Source: Deltaproteobacteria bacterium
GTDB lineage: Bacteria > Desulfobacterota > Desulfarculia > Adiutricales > Adiutricaceae
Length of the DNA stretch: 64,000 nucleotides
Assembly: GCA_031276865.1 (NCBI GenBank)
Contig: JAISMF010000020.1
Location: 1 to 64,000, forward strand
Direction: 5' to 3'
How positions within the stretch are numbered: position 1 is the first letter of the stretch; each line of letters opens with the position of its first letter. Position numbers and translations under genes: made by a program. This document shows positions 51,588 through 61,586 of the stretch, piece by piece. Below the pieces are notes generated by a model. That model was not told where the DNA came from. It saw only the letters and a program-made list of their open reading frames with translations, and did no database searches.

Positions 51588-52417
51588 CTAGGATCCTTCG
51601 GCTGGGGGCCCGTTTAAAGAGGCCGGGCTTCATCCTGCCCATGCTGGCGCTTTTATCGCTTCTGGGGCTTTCCCAGGGGCTTTGGGCCCAGGGGGAGGGG
51701 AACATGGTTCCCATCCCCACGGTGAACATAAGCCTGGGGGGTTCGGACGATCCGGACCGTATCGCGACCGTGATAAACATCATGTTCATCCTCACGGTCC
51801 TGGCCTTGGCCCCCTCCATCCTCGTCATGATGACCTCCTTTGTGCGCATCGTGGTCATCTTCGGCTTCATGCGCCAGGCCATGGGCACCCAGCAGACGCC
51901 CCCCAACCAGGTGATAATAAGCCTCGCCCTCTTTCTGACCTTCTACATCATGCTCCCCGTCTGGCAGAATATCGAGGCCAACGCCTTCAAACCCTTTATG
52001 GCCAACGAGATAACCCAGAGGGAGGCCTTCGAGAGGGCGCTTCACCCCATAAGGGAGTTCATGTTCCTCCAGACCCGGGAGAAGGATCTGGCGCTCTTCA
52101 TGCGCATAGCCGGAGAGGACAAGCCCCTTAACAAAACGGAGGTGCCCACCACCAGCTTGATTCCGGCCTTCATCATCTCGGAATTGAAAACCGCCTTCAC
52201 CATCGGCTTCCTCCTTTACATGCCCTTTCTGGTGATAGACATGGTGGTGGCCTCGGTGCTGCTTTCCATGGGCATGATGATGCTTCCTCCGGTGATGATC
52301 TCCCTTCCCTTCAAGCTCATGCTCTTCGTCCTGGTGGACGGCTGGAATCTCCTCGTGGGATCCGTGGTGCGGAGCTTCGGGGACGTGAACGCGGTCTTAA
52401 ACATCCCGGGGGGCTAG
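51584..52417 (+). CDS. fliP: flagellar biosynthesis protein FliP
   Basis: LALAPSILVMMTSFVRIVVIFGFMRQAMGTQQTPPNQVIISLALFLTFYIM. Confidence 0.96.
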   Translation: MTRILRLGARLKRPGFILPMLALLSLLGLSQGLWAQGEGNMVPIPTVNISLGGSDDPDRIATVINIMFILTVLALAPSILVMMTSFVRIVVIFGFMRQAMGTQQTPPNQVIISLALFLTFYIMLPVWQNIEANAFKPFMANEITQREAFERALHPIREFMFLQTREKDLALFMRIAGEDKPLNKTEVPTTSLIPAFIISELKTAFTIGFLLYMPFLVIDMVVASVLLSMGMMMLPPVMISLPFKLMLFVLVDGWNLLVGSVVRSFGDVNAVLNIPGG

Positions 52418-53287
52418 CTTCGGCGGGGGGCCCCCGCCAAAAAAACGCGCCGTGAAATTTTTTGGCTTGGCCGACGCCTTGGGAAGGCCGGGAAACCCGG
52501 GCGTCCGGAAGAAGACTTCTTCCGGAAGGCGCCGGTTTTTCTTTTAAGCGTGTTCACCAAAACGTCCGGTTTTTTTAGCGTCCTTTCGGGTTTTAAGCGT
52601 CATATCGGTTTTAAGCGGCGGGGGGAAGCCTTGGAGGAGGGGGGAAACGCCGGAGCGCAAGAAGATCGAGGCGGAAGGCTCGCCTTGCGGACGAGAGCGA
52701 CGCTTTTCTAGCGGAAGAAGGCTTTACGGCGCCGTTTCGTCATTCTCTTTCGTCAAGCGCCCCGGCCCCGGCCGGGGTTTTCCGCTCTTTTCCGCGGTAG
52801 GCCGCGCGCTTTATTTAGATCTTTTTGTTTCTTAAATTTAATGACGATAAATATTTTTATTTAATATATATATTATTAACTGTAAATTTAGATAATTTAT
52901 AAATGCGGGGCGCCGCTTCCGCCCGCAGCGCCTTGAAATTCTTCGCGCGGGGCCCTTTGGCTCTCACGGCCGGGGTTTCCCCGGCTCTTTTCCTAAAAAC
53001 ACCCCGGGTTTTTCTTCGCCGCTTTTTTACTCCGCCGATTTTTTTTCCGCGCCGGACGCTTCGCGTTTTTTTTTCCAAGCGCGGCGGGATTACCCTGGGA
53101 AATCCGCCCCTTTCGGGGCCGGAGGGCGGAAATTTTTCCCGTGACGGCCCTTTAAAGGTAGAATAGGGAAAAAAGTGGCCCGAAAGATGAATACATGTTT
53201 TCGGGGCCGTCCCTTGACGGGATTTTTGTCTTCGATGCCCCGGGGATCTTTCGGGGCGGGGCTTTATGGATTCGCAGGAGGCGGGTT

Positions 53288-53608
53288 ATGACGGTTGAAT
53301 TCATCATCGACTACGGCCGCCGGGCCATGGAACTCATCTTGATGCTCTCGCTTCCCATGCTGGTGGTGGGTCTGGTCATAGGGCTTTTGGTGAGCGTCTT
53401 TCAGGCCACCACCCAGATCCAGGAGATGACCTTGCAGTTCATCCCCAAGATCGTCTGCATCTCCCTGGTCATGGTCATAGCCGGCCCCTGGCTTTTGGAC
53501 GTATTGACCGAGTACACCCGAAACATCTTGGAGCGTTTCCCCGAGTGGGTGAGGACCACCGGAGGCCTCATAACCCAGGGCGTGGATCCCGCCAACATGA
53601 ACAGGTAG
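53288..53608 (+). CDS. fliQ: flagellar biosynthesis protein FliQ
   Basis: LMLSLPMLVVGLVIGLLVSVFQATTQIQEMTLQFIPKI; Met at 53288. Confidence 0.93.
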   Translation: MTVEFIIDYGRRAMELILMLSLPMLVVGLVIGLLVSVFQATTQIQEMTLQFIPKIVCISLVMVIAGPWLLDVLTEYTRNILERFPEWVRTTGGLITQGVDPANMNR

Positions 53609-53612
53609 CTTT

Positions 53613-54410
53613 TTGGGCGCCCCCATCATAAACGCGGACGAGTTCGCCGCCTTCGTTTTGGTCCTTTTACGGATCTCCCTGGTGGTGGCCGTCGCTCCGG
53701 TTTTGGGGAGCGCCAACCTCGTAACCGAGGCCAAGGTGGCCCTTTCTTTGACCCTGGCCTTCGTGATCTCTCCTCTGGTGCGCTACGACGCCTCGCTTAT
53801 GCCCATGAACCTCTTCGGGTTCGCCCTGCTCGCCTTGGGCGAGATCTTCATGGGCCTGGTAATCGCCTTCATGGTGCGGCTGGTTTTGGAAACCGCCAAC
53901 TTGGCCGGCGAGTATCTGAGCTTTCAGATGAGCCTCACCATGGTGAACCTCATGGACCCCCAGAGCGGGGCCCAGGTGCCCGTGGTCTCCCGGCTGGTCT
54001 ACATCGTCTTCACCCTCCTCTTCCTCGTCGCCAACGGCCATCTCGTGATCATCAAGGCCCTGGCGGACTCCTTTCAGCTGGCGCCTCCGGGGTATTTCTA
54101 CCTCTGGGACGCCTCGATCTTCACCGAGATGATGCGCGCGGTCGCGCGCATGTACATCCTGGCCGTGAAAATAGCCGCCCCGGTGGTGGGCATGCTCTTC
54201 TGCTGCAAGGTCTCGTTCGGGATAGTGGCCAAGGCGGTGCCGCAGATGCAGGTGCTTTTCGTGGGCATGCCCCTCTACATCCTGGCCGGGCTCGCTCTTT
54301 TGGGCTTGTCCATGGATTTCTGGCCCCGCCTCATGGGGGCCGACCTCTTCTCCGCCCAGGAGGCCCTGAAAAGGTGCCTGGAATACTTTTCGCCCTTTCA
54401 AAGCCCCTAA
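53613..54410 (+). CDS. fliR: flagellar biosynthesis protein FliR
   Basis: FVLVLLRISLVVAVAPVLGSANLVTEAKVALSLTLAFV, AGEYLSFQMSLTMVNLMDPQSGAQVPVVSRL. Confidence 0.92.
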   Translation: MGAPIINADEFAAFVLVLLRISLVVAVAPVLGSANLVTEAKVALSLTLAFVISPLVRYDASLMPMNLFGFALLALGEIFMGLVIAFMVRLVLETANLAGEYLSFQMSLTMVNLMDPQSGAQVPVVSRLVYIVFTLLFLVANGHLVIIKALADSFQLAPPGYFYLWDASIFTEMMRAVARMYILAVKIAAPVVGMLFCCKVSFGIVAKAVPQMQVLFVGMPLYILAGLALLGLSMDFWPRLMGADLFSAQEALKRCLEYFSPFQSP

Positions 54411-54863
54411 AGAGCCGGAAGCCCTCCCCCGGATCCTTCGCCCCCGGGTTCCGGTTTAATTCGGGCTTAAGATAAGAAATTACCATAAAATTATGGTAAA
54501 ATTTAGAGAAAAAGGAGAAAATAAGAAAAAGGTAAAGACATTTTAGAGAAATTATTGTACACTGCATCGGCCACCTTCGGGGAGCCTTTCCGGCGGAAGC
54601 CCGAAAGCGAGCCCGCGGGCTTCGGCTCCATGAAAGGCCGGCCTAAAGCCGGGCCCTAAGCCCCGGCGGAAAAGCTCCGGAAGACTCCTCGGGAGCGGGG
54701 CGGAAACGCCGCGCGCGACCGGAAGGCGAAGATTGGGGCGGTCGACATTTTTTCGCGGAGCCTTCTTCCGGCCTTCCCCCGCCCCCCGGGCTCGAAGCTT
54801 CGATTCTTTTCTTTCCATTCTTTTCAGCGCTTCAACGTTTCCCGAGCTTGTTTCCGCTTCATT

Positions 54864-54899
54864 CGCTTCAGCCGCTTCAAACGCTTCAAACGCTTCCGC
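54864..54899 (+). repeat. 9-nt tandem repeat, four units, upstream of flhB
   Basis: cgcttcagc / cgcttcaaa / cgcttcaaa / cgcttccgc. Confidence 0.75.
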
Positions 54900-55023
54900 C
54901 GCCCGCGCGGACGCGAAAGCTTCCTTCGCTCGAATTGTTTTTTCCCGTTCGCCGCGGTCGATTTTCCGGCTTTTCTCCTTTCGGCGGCTATCTCGCCCCT
55001 TGTTTTTCAGATGGAAGTGAATT

Positions 55024-56097
55024 ATGGCCGACGATTCCGGCGAAAAGACCGAACAGCCCACGGGGCACAAGCTCAGCCAGGCCCGGGAAAAGGGGCAGGT
55101 GCCCAAGAGCATGGAGATATCCGCGGCCGTGGTGCTCTTGGTCTCCTGCGGGGCCCTCTTTCTTTTGGGGCCCGCGGGCTGGGACCGCCTGGTAGCGCAG
55201 TATCGTTACTTCATGAACCGGGTGGTGGACTTTTCCGGCACGTCCGGGGATTTGATGGCGCTGGGGGTGTACGCCATAAAGGAGATAATAATAATCTCCA
55301 TCCCCCTGGCCTTGATAATCCTTATAACCAGCGTCCTTATCAACCTCTACCAGCTGGGGGGCTTCATGCTGGTCATGGACAATCTGACGCCGAAACTAAA
55401 TAAGCTCAACTTCATTCAGGGTTTCGGGCGTTTCTTCACCGTGCGCACGATCGTGGAATGCCTTAAAAGCGTCTTCAAGATGTGTATAATATTCCTCATC
55501 GGCTATCTGGTGATAAAGGACCATCTGGACGATTTCATTTTAATGGCCGACATGCCGCCTTTGGAAATCGCCCTTTTAGTCCTTTCCATCTCTTTGGAGA
55601 TATTCATAAAAACCGCCCTCCTCCTTTTAGTCCTGGCCGCGATGGACTACGGCTACCAGCGCTGGCAATTTAACGAGGACATGAAGATGACCAAGCAGGA
55701 GGTCAAAGACGAGTACAAGCAGATAGAGGGGGATCCGGTGGTCAGAAACCGCATCCGCCAGGCCCAGAGGGAGGCCAGTAAAAAGAGGCAGCTAAACGAC
55801 GTGCCCAAGGCCGACGTGGTTTTGGCCAACCCCACCCGCCTGGCCATCGCCCTGCTCTACGACAAGGAGAAGGCCCCGGCCCCGGTGGTTTTGGCCAAGG
55901 GGCGGGATTTTCTGGCCGAAAGGATCAAGGACATCGCCCGGGAAAACAAGATTCCGGTGGTGGAGAACAAGCCTTTGACCCGGGCCCTCTACGGAGCGGT
56001 GGAGGTGGGGGAGATCATCCCCGAGGAGTTCTACAAGGCGGTGGCCGAGGTGTTGAGCTACGTCTACCGGGTGAAGGGAAGGAGGCGCCGTGTCTGA
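55024..56097 (+). CDS. flhB: flagellar biosynthesis protein FlhB
   Basis: GEKTEQPTGHKLSQAREKGQVPKS; ADVVLANPTRLAIALLYDKEKAPAPVVLAKG (NPT cleavage motif followed by R). Confidence 0.94.
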   Translation: MADDSGEKTEQPTGHKLSQAREKGQVPKSMEISAAVVLLVSCGALFLLGPAGWDRLVAQYRYFMNRVVDFSGTSGDLMALGVYAIKEIIIISIPLALIILITSVLINLYQLGGFMLVMDNLTPKLNKLNFIQGFGRFFTVRTIVECLKSVFKMCIIFLIGYLVIKDHLDDFILMADMPPLEIALLVLSISLEIFIKTALLLLVLAAMDYGYQRWQFNEDMKMTKQEVKDEYKQIEGDPVVRNRIRQAQREASKKRQLNDVPKADVVLANPTRLAIALLYDKEKAPAPVVLAKGRDFLAERIKDIARENKIPVVENKPLTRALYGAVEVGEIIPEEFYKAVAEVLSYVYRVKGRRRRV

Positions 56098-58309
56098 GGG
56101 GGCCGTCGGCTGGATAACGGAGAAGTTTAGAGGGAAGGGCGCGGGCGACGTCATCATGGGCCTGGGCGTGGTGGGGATCCTTCTGGTCTTCCTCTTCCCC
56201 CTTCCCACTCCGGCCCTGGATCTCCTTTTGACCTTCAACGTGACGGTTTCGGTCATCGTCCTGTTAACCGCCCTCTACACCCTGAAACCTTTGGATTTTT
56301 CCGTCTTCCCCTCGCTCCTCTTAATCCTCACCCTTTTCAGGCTGGCCTTGAACATCGGCTCCACCCGCTTGATCCTCCTCAACGGCGCCCAGGGCACCGA
56401 GGCCGCGGGGGAGGTCATCCAGGCCTTCGGAAACTTCGTGGTGGGCGGAAACTACGTGGTGGGGGTGATCATATTCATCATCCTCGTCATCATAAACTTC
56501 ATGGTCATCACCAAGGGTTCGGGGCGCATAGCCGAGGTGGCGGCCCGCTTCACCCTGGACGCCATGCCCGGAAAGCAGATGGCCATAGACGCCGACCTCG
56601 CGGCCGGTTTGATCCAGGAAGCCGAGGCCAAGTCCCGCAGGGAGGTGATCGCCCGGGAGGCCGACTTCTACGGGGCCATGGACGGCGCCTCCAAGTTCGT
56701 TCGGGGCGACGCCGTCGCCGGCATCATCATAACCATCATCAACATCGTGGGGGGCTTCGTCATCGGGGTCCTCCAAAACGGCCTCTCCCCCGGGGTGGCG
56801 GCCGCCACCTACACCATCATGACCGTGGGGGACGGTCTGGTGAGCCAGCTTCCCGCGCTCATGATATCCACCGCCGCGGGCATCATCGTCTCCCGGGCCG
56901 GATCCGAATCCACCATGAGCCGGGAGTTCGTCTCCCAGTTCACCCTGCGCCACGAGGCCCTGGCCCTCTCCGGCGGGGTGGTCTTTTTTCTCGGGCTCCT
57001 CCCCGGGCTTCCCACCGTGGCCTTCTGCCTCACGGGGATCGTCATTTTGGCGCTCGCCTTCGCCTTGTGGCGCCGCCGGCGTATGGAAAGGCTCATGGCC
57101 GAGGGCGGCGGGAGGCGCTCCGCTCAAGCCCTCCCCGGGGGCGGCGGCCCCTCCGGGGCCGCCCCCCCCCTTTCGGGCGGCTCCGCCCCCGGAGCGCCTC
57201 CCGCCGGCCCCCAAATCCAGGCCCCGGGCCCGGCCGCCTCGGGGGCGCCGGCGGCCGCGGAAAAGGTGGAGGCCCTCCTCCCCCTGGACGTTTTGGAGCT
57301 GGAGGTGGGCTACGGCCTCATCCCTTTGGTGGACGAGGAGCAGGGGGGTGAGCTTTTGGAGCGCATCCGCTCCATCAGGCGCCAGTTCGCCCTGGAGGCG
57401 GGCTTCATCGTCCCGCCCATGCACGTGCGGGACAATTTGCAGCTGCGGCCCGGGGAGTACGCGGTCTTGATTAAGGGGGACGAGGTGGCAAGAGCCGAGA
57501 TGATGGTGCGCCACCAGCTGGCCATGAACCCCGGGGACGCTCGAAAGGACGTCCCCGGCATCCCCACCACCGAGCCGGCCTTCGGTTTGGACGCCTTATG
57601 GATCCCGGAGGAGCGCAAAGACGAGGCCCAGCAGTACGGCTGGACGGTGGTGACTTTGGCCTCGGTCATGGCCACGCATTTGACCGAGATAATACGGGCC
57701 CACGCGGACGAGCTCATAAGCCGCCAGGACGTCCAGCGCCTCATAGACCAGGTCGCGCAGACAAACGAGAAGGTGGTGGAGGAGCTCGTCCCCAACCTTT
57801 TAAGCGTGGGCCAGGTGCAGAAGGTTTTGCAGAACCTCCTGCGGGAGCGGGTCTCCATCAGGGACATGCCCTCCATTTTGGAGGTCCTGGCCGATCACGC
57901 GCCCGTCACCCACGACGCCGATCTTTTAACGGAGTTCGCGCGCCAGAGGCTCTCCCGGTCCATCATCCGCAGCTACGTGACCCCCCAAGGCGAGCTCCCC
58001 CTCATGACCGTGGGGGCGGACATCGAGGACGCCTTGGCCCGGAGCATAAACGAGACCGAAAGGGGCGCCTACCTCACCCTCGACCCCGACACCGGCCAGA
58101 GGATTTTAACCGCCATCTCCAACGCCGTGGGCGAGCTCACCCGCCAGAACCTCCAGCCGGTGGTGCTCTCCACCCCCATGGTGAGGAGGCACTTGCGTAA
58201 ATTGACCGAGCGCTTCATAAGCAACCTGGTGGTGCTCTCGCACAGCGAGCTCACGGCCACCACCAGGCTCAAGATCATGGGGGAGGTGACCTTCTCCTAT
58301 GCGGATTAA
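56090..58309 (+). CDS. flhA: flagellar biosynthesis protein FlhA
   Basis: FNVTVSVIVLLTALYTLKPLDFSVFPSLLLILTLFRLALNIGSTRLIL; VARFTLDAMPGKQMAIDADLAAGLI. Confidence 0.96.
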   Translation: MSEGAVGWITEKFRGKGAGDVIMGLGVVGILLVFLFPLPTPALDLLLTFNVTVSVIVLLTALYTLKPLDFSVFPSLLLILTLFRLALNIGSTRLILLNGAQGTEAAGEVIQAFGNFVVGGNYVVGVIIFIILVIINFMVITKGSGRIAEVAARFTLDAMPGKQMAIDADLAAGLIQEAEAKSRREVIAREADFYGAMDGASKFVRGDAVAGIIITIINIVGGFVIGVLQNGLSPGVAAATYTIMTVGDGLVSQLPALMISTAAGIIVSRAGSESTMSREFVSQFTLRHEALALSGGVVFFLGLLPGLPTVAFCLTGIVILALAFALWRRRRMERLMAEGGGRRSAQALPGGGGPSGAAPPLSGGSAPGAPPAGPQIQAPGPAASGAPAAAEKVEALLPLDVLELEVGYGLIPLVDEEQGGELLERIRSIRRQFALEAGFIVPPMHVRDNLQLRPGEYAVLIKGDEVARAEMMVRHQLAMNPGDARKDVPGIPTTEPAFGLDALWIPEERKDEAQQYGWTVVTLASVMATHLTEIIRAHADELISRQDVQRLIDQVAQTNEKVVEELVPNLLSVGQVQKVLQNLLRERVSIRDMPSILEVLADHAPVTHDADLLTEFARQRLSRSIIRSYVTPQGELPLMTVGADIEDALARSINETERGAYLTLDPDTGQRILTAISNAVGELTRQNLQPVVLSTPMVRRHLRKLTERFISNLVVLSHSELTATTRLKIMGEVTFSYAD

Positions 58310-59744
58310 ACGTTTCCGGGCGCCGGATCTGCCATCGGTCGTGAAACTCATCAAAGAGGAGTTCGGCCTCGCCGCGGTGATACTTTCCCAGCGGGACAAT
58401 CCCGAAACCGGCGAAGTCGAGGTGACGGCGGGCGTCCGGGAGGAGGATCTCGCGCGCAACCCGCCGGAGGGATCCCCGCCGGAGGCCTTGGGCCCCCCCC
58501 CGGTTCCGGCCGCGGGGAAGGGCGGCCTCCCGAAAAAGGCCCCCGCGGGCGAGGCTTTCCGGGAAAGTCCCGCCGCCGCCCCTTCGGCCGCTTCGGGGGG
58601 CCCGGCCCCCCCGATCGCCGCCGCCGCGGCAGGGATCTCGCCGGACGCGAGACCGGGGCTCGGGCCCCCGCGGCCCGCGCCCCGCGCGGCCGGGGGCCCC
58701 CTCTCCGACGGGGGGCTCGAGGCGGCGGGCGTCCGGGGCCCGAGAACGGATCTCGCGGCCAGGGATCTGCGCCCCGCCCGGGCGGCGGTTCCGGCGGCGC
58801 CCGCGGCGGGGCTCAAGGCCTATCGGGAGACGGAGCGGCCCTCCGGCCCCTCCCTGGCCCTGGAGAGCGAGTTCGCCGATTTTCGCCGTGAGGTGGAGGA
58901 TGGGCTCGCCGAGCTCAAAAACATGCTCCTGGACCTGGCCCACCGCCAGAGCCTCGCGGAAAAGTGGCGCGGCCAGGAAGGCCTCGCCCGGCTCTACCGG
59001 GTCCTTTTGGAAACCGGCCTCTTTCCGGAGCACGCCCGGGACTTCGTGGAGATGGCGGCCGAGAGCCGGGAGGCCTGGGGCGGCGAGCTTTTGGAGCAGC
59101 TCCGGCAGACGGTGCGGCCCCTGGTAAAATGCCTCCCCCCCAAAGGGACCATCCCCCGGGTCCTCGCGGTCACCGGCCCCAGCGGGGCCGGGAAGACCGC
59201 CACCGTCATGAAGCTCGCCTCGCTTTTAAAGCAGGAGGGAAAAAAAACGGCCCTTATCTCTTTGGATACGCTAAAATTGGGGGCGGCGGAGGAGCTGGCC
59301 CAGTTCGCGCGGATCTCGGGTTTGGGCCTCAAGGTGGCCCAGAGCCGGGGGGAGTATCTGGAGGCGGCCGAGCTCTTTCAGGGCGCCGAAAACGTCCTGG
59401 TGGACACAAGCACTAGGGATTTTTCGAGCGGGGGGAAAAGGGGGAACCTCACCCGGGCCCTGGCCGAGTCAGGGGCTTTAAACCTCTTGGCCCTTCCGGC
59501 GTCTTTAAAGACGGAGGATCTCCTGGCCTCGCACCAGGCGGCCTCCGGCCCCCTCCTCTGGGGGGTCTGCCTCACTAAACTGGACGAGACGGCGAACTTG
59601 GGAAACGTCTTCAACTTCATCAAGGCCTCCGGACCCGTCTTCGCCTACTTTTCCAAGGGCCACAAGTCTCCGGACGACTTTCTGCCGGCCGGAGCCGGAA
59701 GGCTCGTGGACATGTGGCTGGAAAACGCGGGGCTCAAGACCTGA
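58299..59744 (+). CDS. flhF: flagellar biosynthesis SRP-type GTPase FlhF
   Basis: MRIKRFRAPDLPSVVKLIKEEFGLAAVILSQRD; VTGPSGAGKTATVMKLASLL; GVCLTKLDETANLGN. Confidence 0.88.
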   Translation: MRIKRFRAPDLPSVVKLIKEEFGLAAVILSQRDNPETGEVEVTAGVREEDLARNPPEGSPPEALGPPPVPAAGKGGLPKKAPAGEAFRESPAAAPSAASGGPAPPIAAAAAGISPDARPGLGPPRPAPRAAGGPLSDGGLEAAGVRGPRTDLAARDLRPARAAVPAAPAAGLKAYRETERPSGPSLALESEFADFRREVEDGLAELKNMLLDLAHRQSLAEKWRGQEGLARLYRVLLETGLFPEHARDFVEMAAESREAWGGELLEQLRQTVRPLVKCLPPKGTIPRVLAVTGPSGAGKTATVMKLASLLKQEGKKTALISLDTLKLGAAEELAQFARISGLGLKVAQSRGEYLEAAELFQGAENVLVDTSTRDFSSGGKRGNLTRALAESGALNLLALPASLKTEDLLASHQAASGPLLWGVCLTKLDETANLGNVFNFIKASGPVFAYFSKGHKSPDDFLPAGAGRLVDMWLENAGLKT

Positions 59745-59889
59745 GGGTTCGCCCGTCGTTTGTGGAATCCGTTTTCCGATTTCCGGACGCGTCCCTTTTT
59801 TTTCTTTTCAGCCTTTTTTCGCGGCGCCCCCGCTTTCACCCGGCGACGAACCCGACTTTCACCCGACTTTCACCCGACGGAGGTGCGAA

Positions 59890-60774
59890 ATGACTAAAAC
59901 CCCCTTGAAGGCCTCTTCGGGCCCCGGAAAAACCGCGGCCCCGCCGGGCTCCGGTAAAAGCGTCAGGGTCGTCGCGGTCTCCTCCGGAAAGGGCGGAGTG
60001 GGGAAGAGCAACCTCACCTTGGGCCTGGCCTACGCCCTGACCTCCCTGAAGCGCCGGGTGCTCATCTGGGACGCCGATCTGGGGCTCGCCAACACCGACG
60101 TCCTTTTGGGCATACGGGCCGAGCGCACCATCCACGACTGGCTCAAGGGGGAGAGATCCTTAAAGGAGATCGTGATAAAGGCCCCGGGCGGCATCTCCAT
60201 CCTCCCCGCGGCCTCGGGCATTTTGGAGCTTTCGGACATCACCGGAGACGACAAGTCCAGGCTCCTCGCCGATTTCGAGGAATGGAAAGAGGAGTTGGAC
60301 TTCATGCTGGTGGACACCGCGGCCGGCATCGGGCCCAACGTCGTGTTTTTCAACCAGGTGGCCCCCGAGAGGCTGGTGGTGGTGACCGGGGAGCCCACCT
60401 CCATCACCGACGCCTACGCCCTGATTAAAGCCCTAAGCGCCCGCCACGGGCTCAAAAACTTCTACGTGCTCCCCAACATGGTGAAAGACCTCCGGGACGC
60501 GAAAAACGTCTTCAAGCTCCTCTCCGACGTGGCCGGAAACTATCTGCCGGACGTCTCCTTGGACTATTTGGGCTTCGTCCCCCGGGACGACTGCGTGCCG
60601 GAGTCCGTGCGGCGGCAAACCCCCTTCTTCACCGCCCGGCCGGATTCCGAGGCCTCGAGGAGGCTTCTGGACTGCGCCCGGACTTTGGCGGCCAAGGAGC
60701 CGCCCCCCTCCTCCGGAGGGGGGCTCTCCCTCTTCCTCAACCGTCTGGGCGAGAGCTCGCTTACGGTGAATTGA
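59890..60774 (+). CDS. flhG: MinD/ParA-like flagellar number regulator FlhG
   Basis: VVAVSSGKGGVGKSNLTLGLAYAL; VLIWDADLGLANTDVLLGI; DFMLVDTAAGIGPNV. Confidence 0.92.
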   Translation: MTKTPLKASSGPGKTAAPPGSGKSVRVVAVSSGKGGVGKSNLTLGLAYALTSLKRRVLIWDADLGLANTDVLLGIRAERTIHDWLKGERSLKEIVIKAPGGISILPAASGILELSDITGDDKSRLLADFEEWKEELDFMLVDTAAGIGPNVVFFNQVAPERLVVVTGEPTSITDAYALIKALSARHGLKNFYVLPNMVKDLRDAKNVFKLLSDVAGNYLPDVSLDYLGFVPRDDCVPESVRRQTPFFTARPDSEASRRLLDCARTLAAKEPPPSSGGGLSLFLNRLGESSLTVN

Positions 60775-61583
60775 TGAACGGGATCCCTCCGACATACGCG
60801 GACGGCGCCAAGCCCGAAAAGGCCGGCTGGAAGGGGCTTTCCATGGAGGATCGCACGGCCTACGTGGAGAAGTACGCCCCTTTGATAAAGTACCTGGCCG
60901 ACCGCTTGGCGGCGAGGCTGCCGGATCACGTCATAAAGGAGGATCTGGTGAGCTCCGGGGTCTTGGGTTTGATCGACGCCATCGAGAAGTTCGAGCCGGA
61001 TCGGGGGATACTTTTCAAGACCTACGCCGAGTTCCGCATCAAGGGATCCATGTTGGACGAGCTTCGGAACCTCGACTGGGTGCCCAGGACGGTGCGAAAA
61101 AAGGCGAGCGAGCTCGACAAGCTCTGGCGCTCCCTGGAGCGGGAGCTGGGCCGCCCGCCCTCGGACGAGGAGTGCGCCCAGGCCATGGGGATAGAGCTTA
61201 AGAGCTATTTAAAGATCCTAGACGAGGTCTCGGTCATTAACATGCTGGATCTGGAGGCCTTCCGCACGGAGTCCAAAAGCGGCGAGCGGGAGACTTTGGA
61301 CATCTACGAGATAATCGAAGACGAGAACGCGACCGACGCCTTGACCGCCCTGGGCCGGGAGGAGCTGAGAAGGATCCTGGCCGAGGCCATCGAAAGCCTG
61401 CCGGAAAAGGAGCGCCTGGTGGTCACCCTCTACTACCACGAGGAGCTCACCATGAAGGAGATCGGGCAGGTCATGAACTACACCGAGTCCAGGATAAGTC
61501 AATTGCACTCTAAATCCATCGTGCGGCTCCAGGGGAAGATCAACCGCTACTTCGAGCACCGGGGAAAAGAGGCCCGGAAGTAA
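60771..61583 (+). CDS. fliA: RNA polymerase sigma factor for flagellar genes, FliA/WhiG type
   Basis: YAPLIKYLADRLAARLPDHVIKEDLVSSGVLGLIDAIEKFEPDRGILFKTYAEFRIKGSMLDELRNLDWVPRTVR. Confidence 0.94.
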   Translation: MMNGIPPTYADGAKPEKAGWKGLSMEDRTAYVEKYAPLIKYLADRLAARLPDHVIKEDLVSSGVLGLIDAIEKFEPDRGILFKTYAEFRIKGSMLDELRNLDWVPRTVRKKASELDKLWRSLERELGRPPSDEECAQAMGIELKSYLKILDEVSVINMLDLEAFRTESKSGERETLDIYEIIEDENATDALTALGREELRRILAEAIESLPEKERLVVTLYYHEELTMKEIGQVMNYTESRISQLHSKSIVRLQGKINRYFEHRGKEARK

Positions 61584-61586
61584 ACC

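Noticed and set aside
56321-57514. 397-aa minus-strand ORF opposite flhA
   Set aside because: Shadow ORF of a GC-rich gene; His/Gly/Asp-rich composition typical of antisense frames
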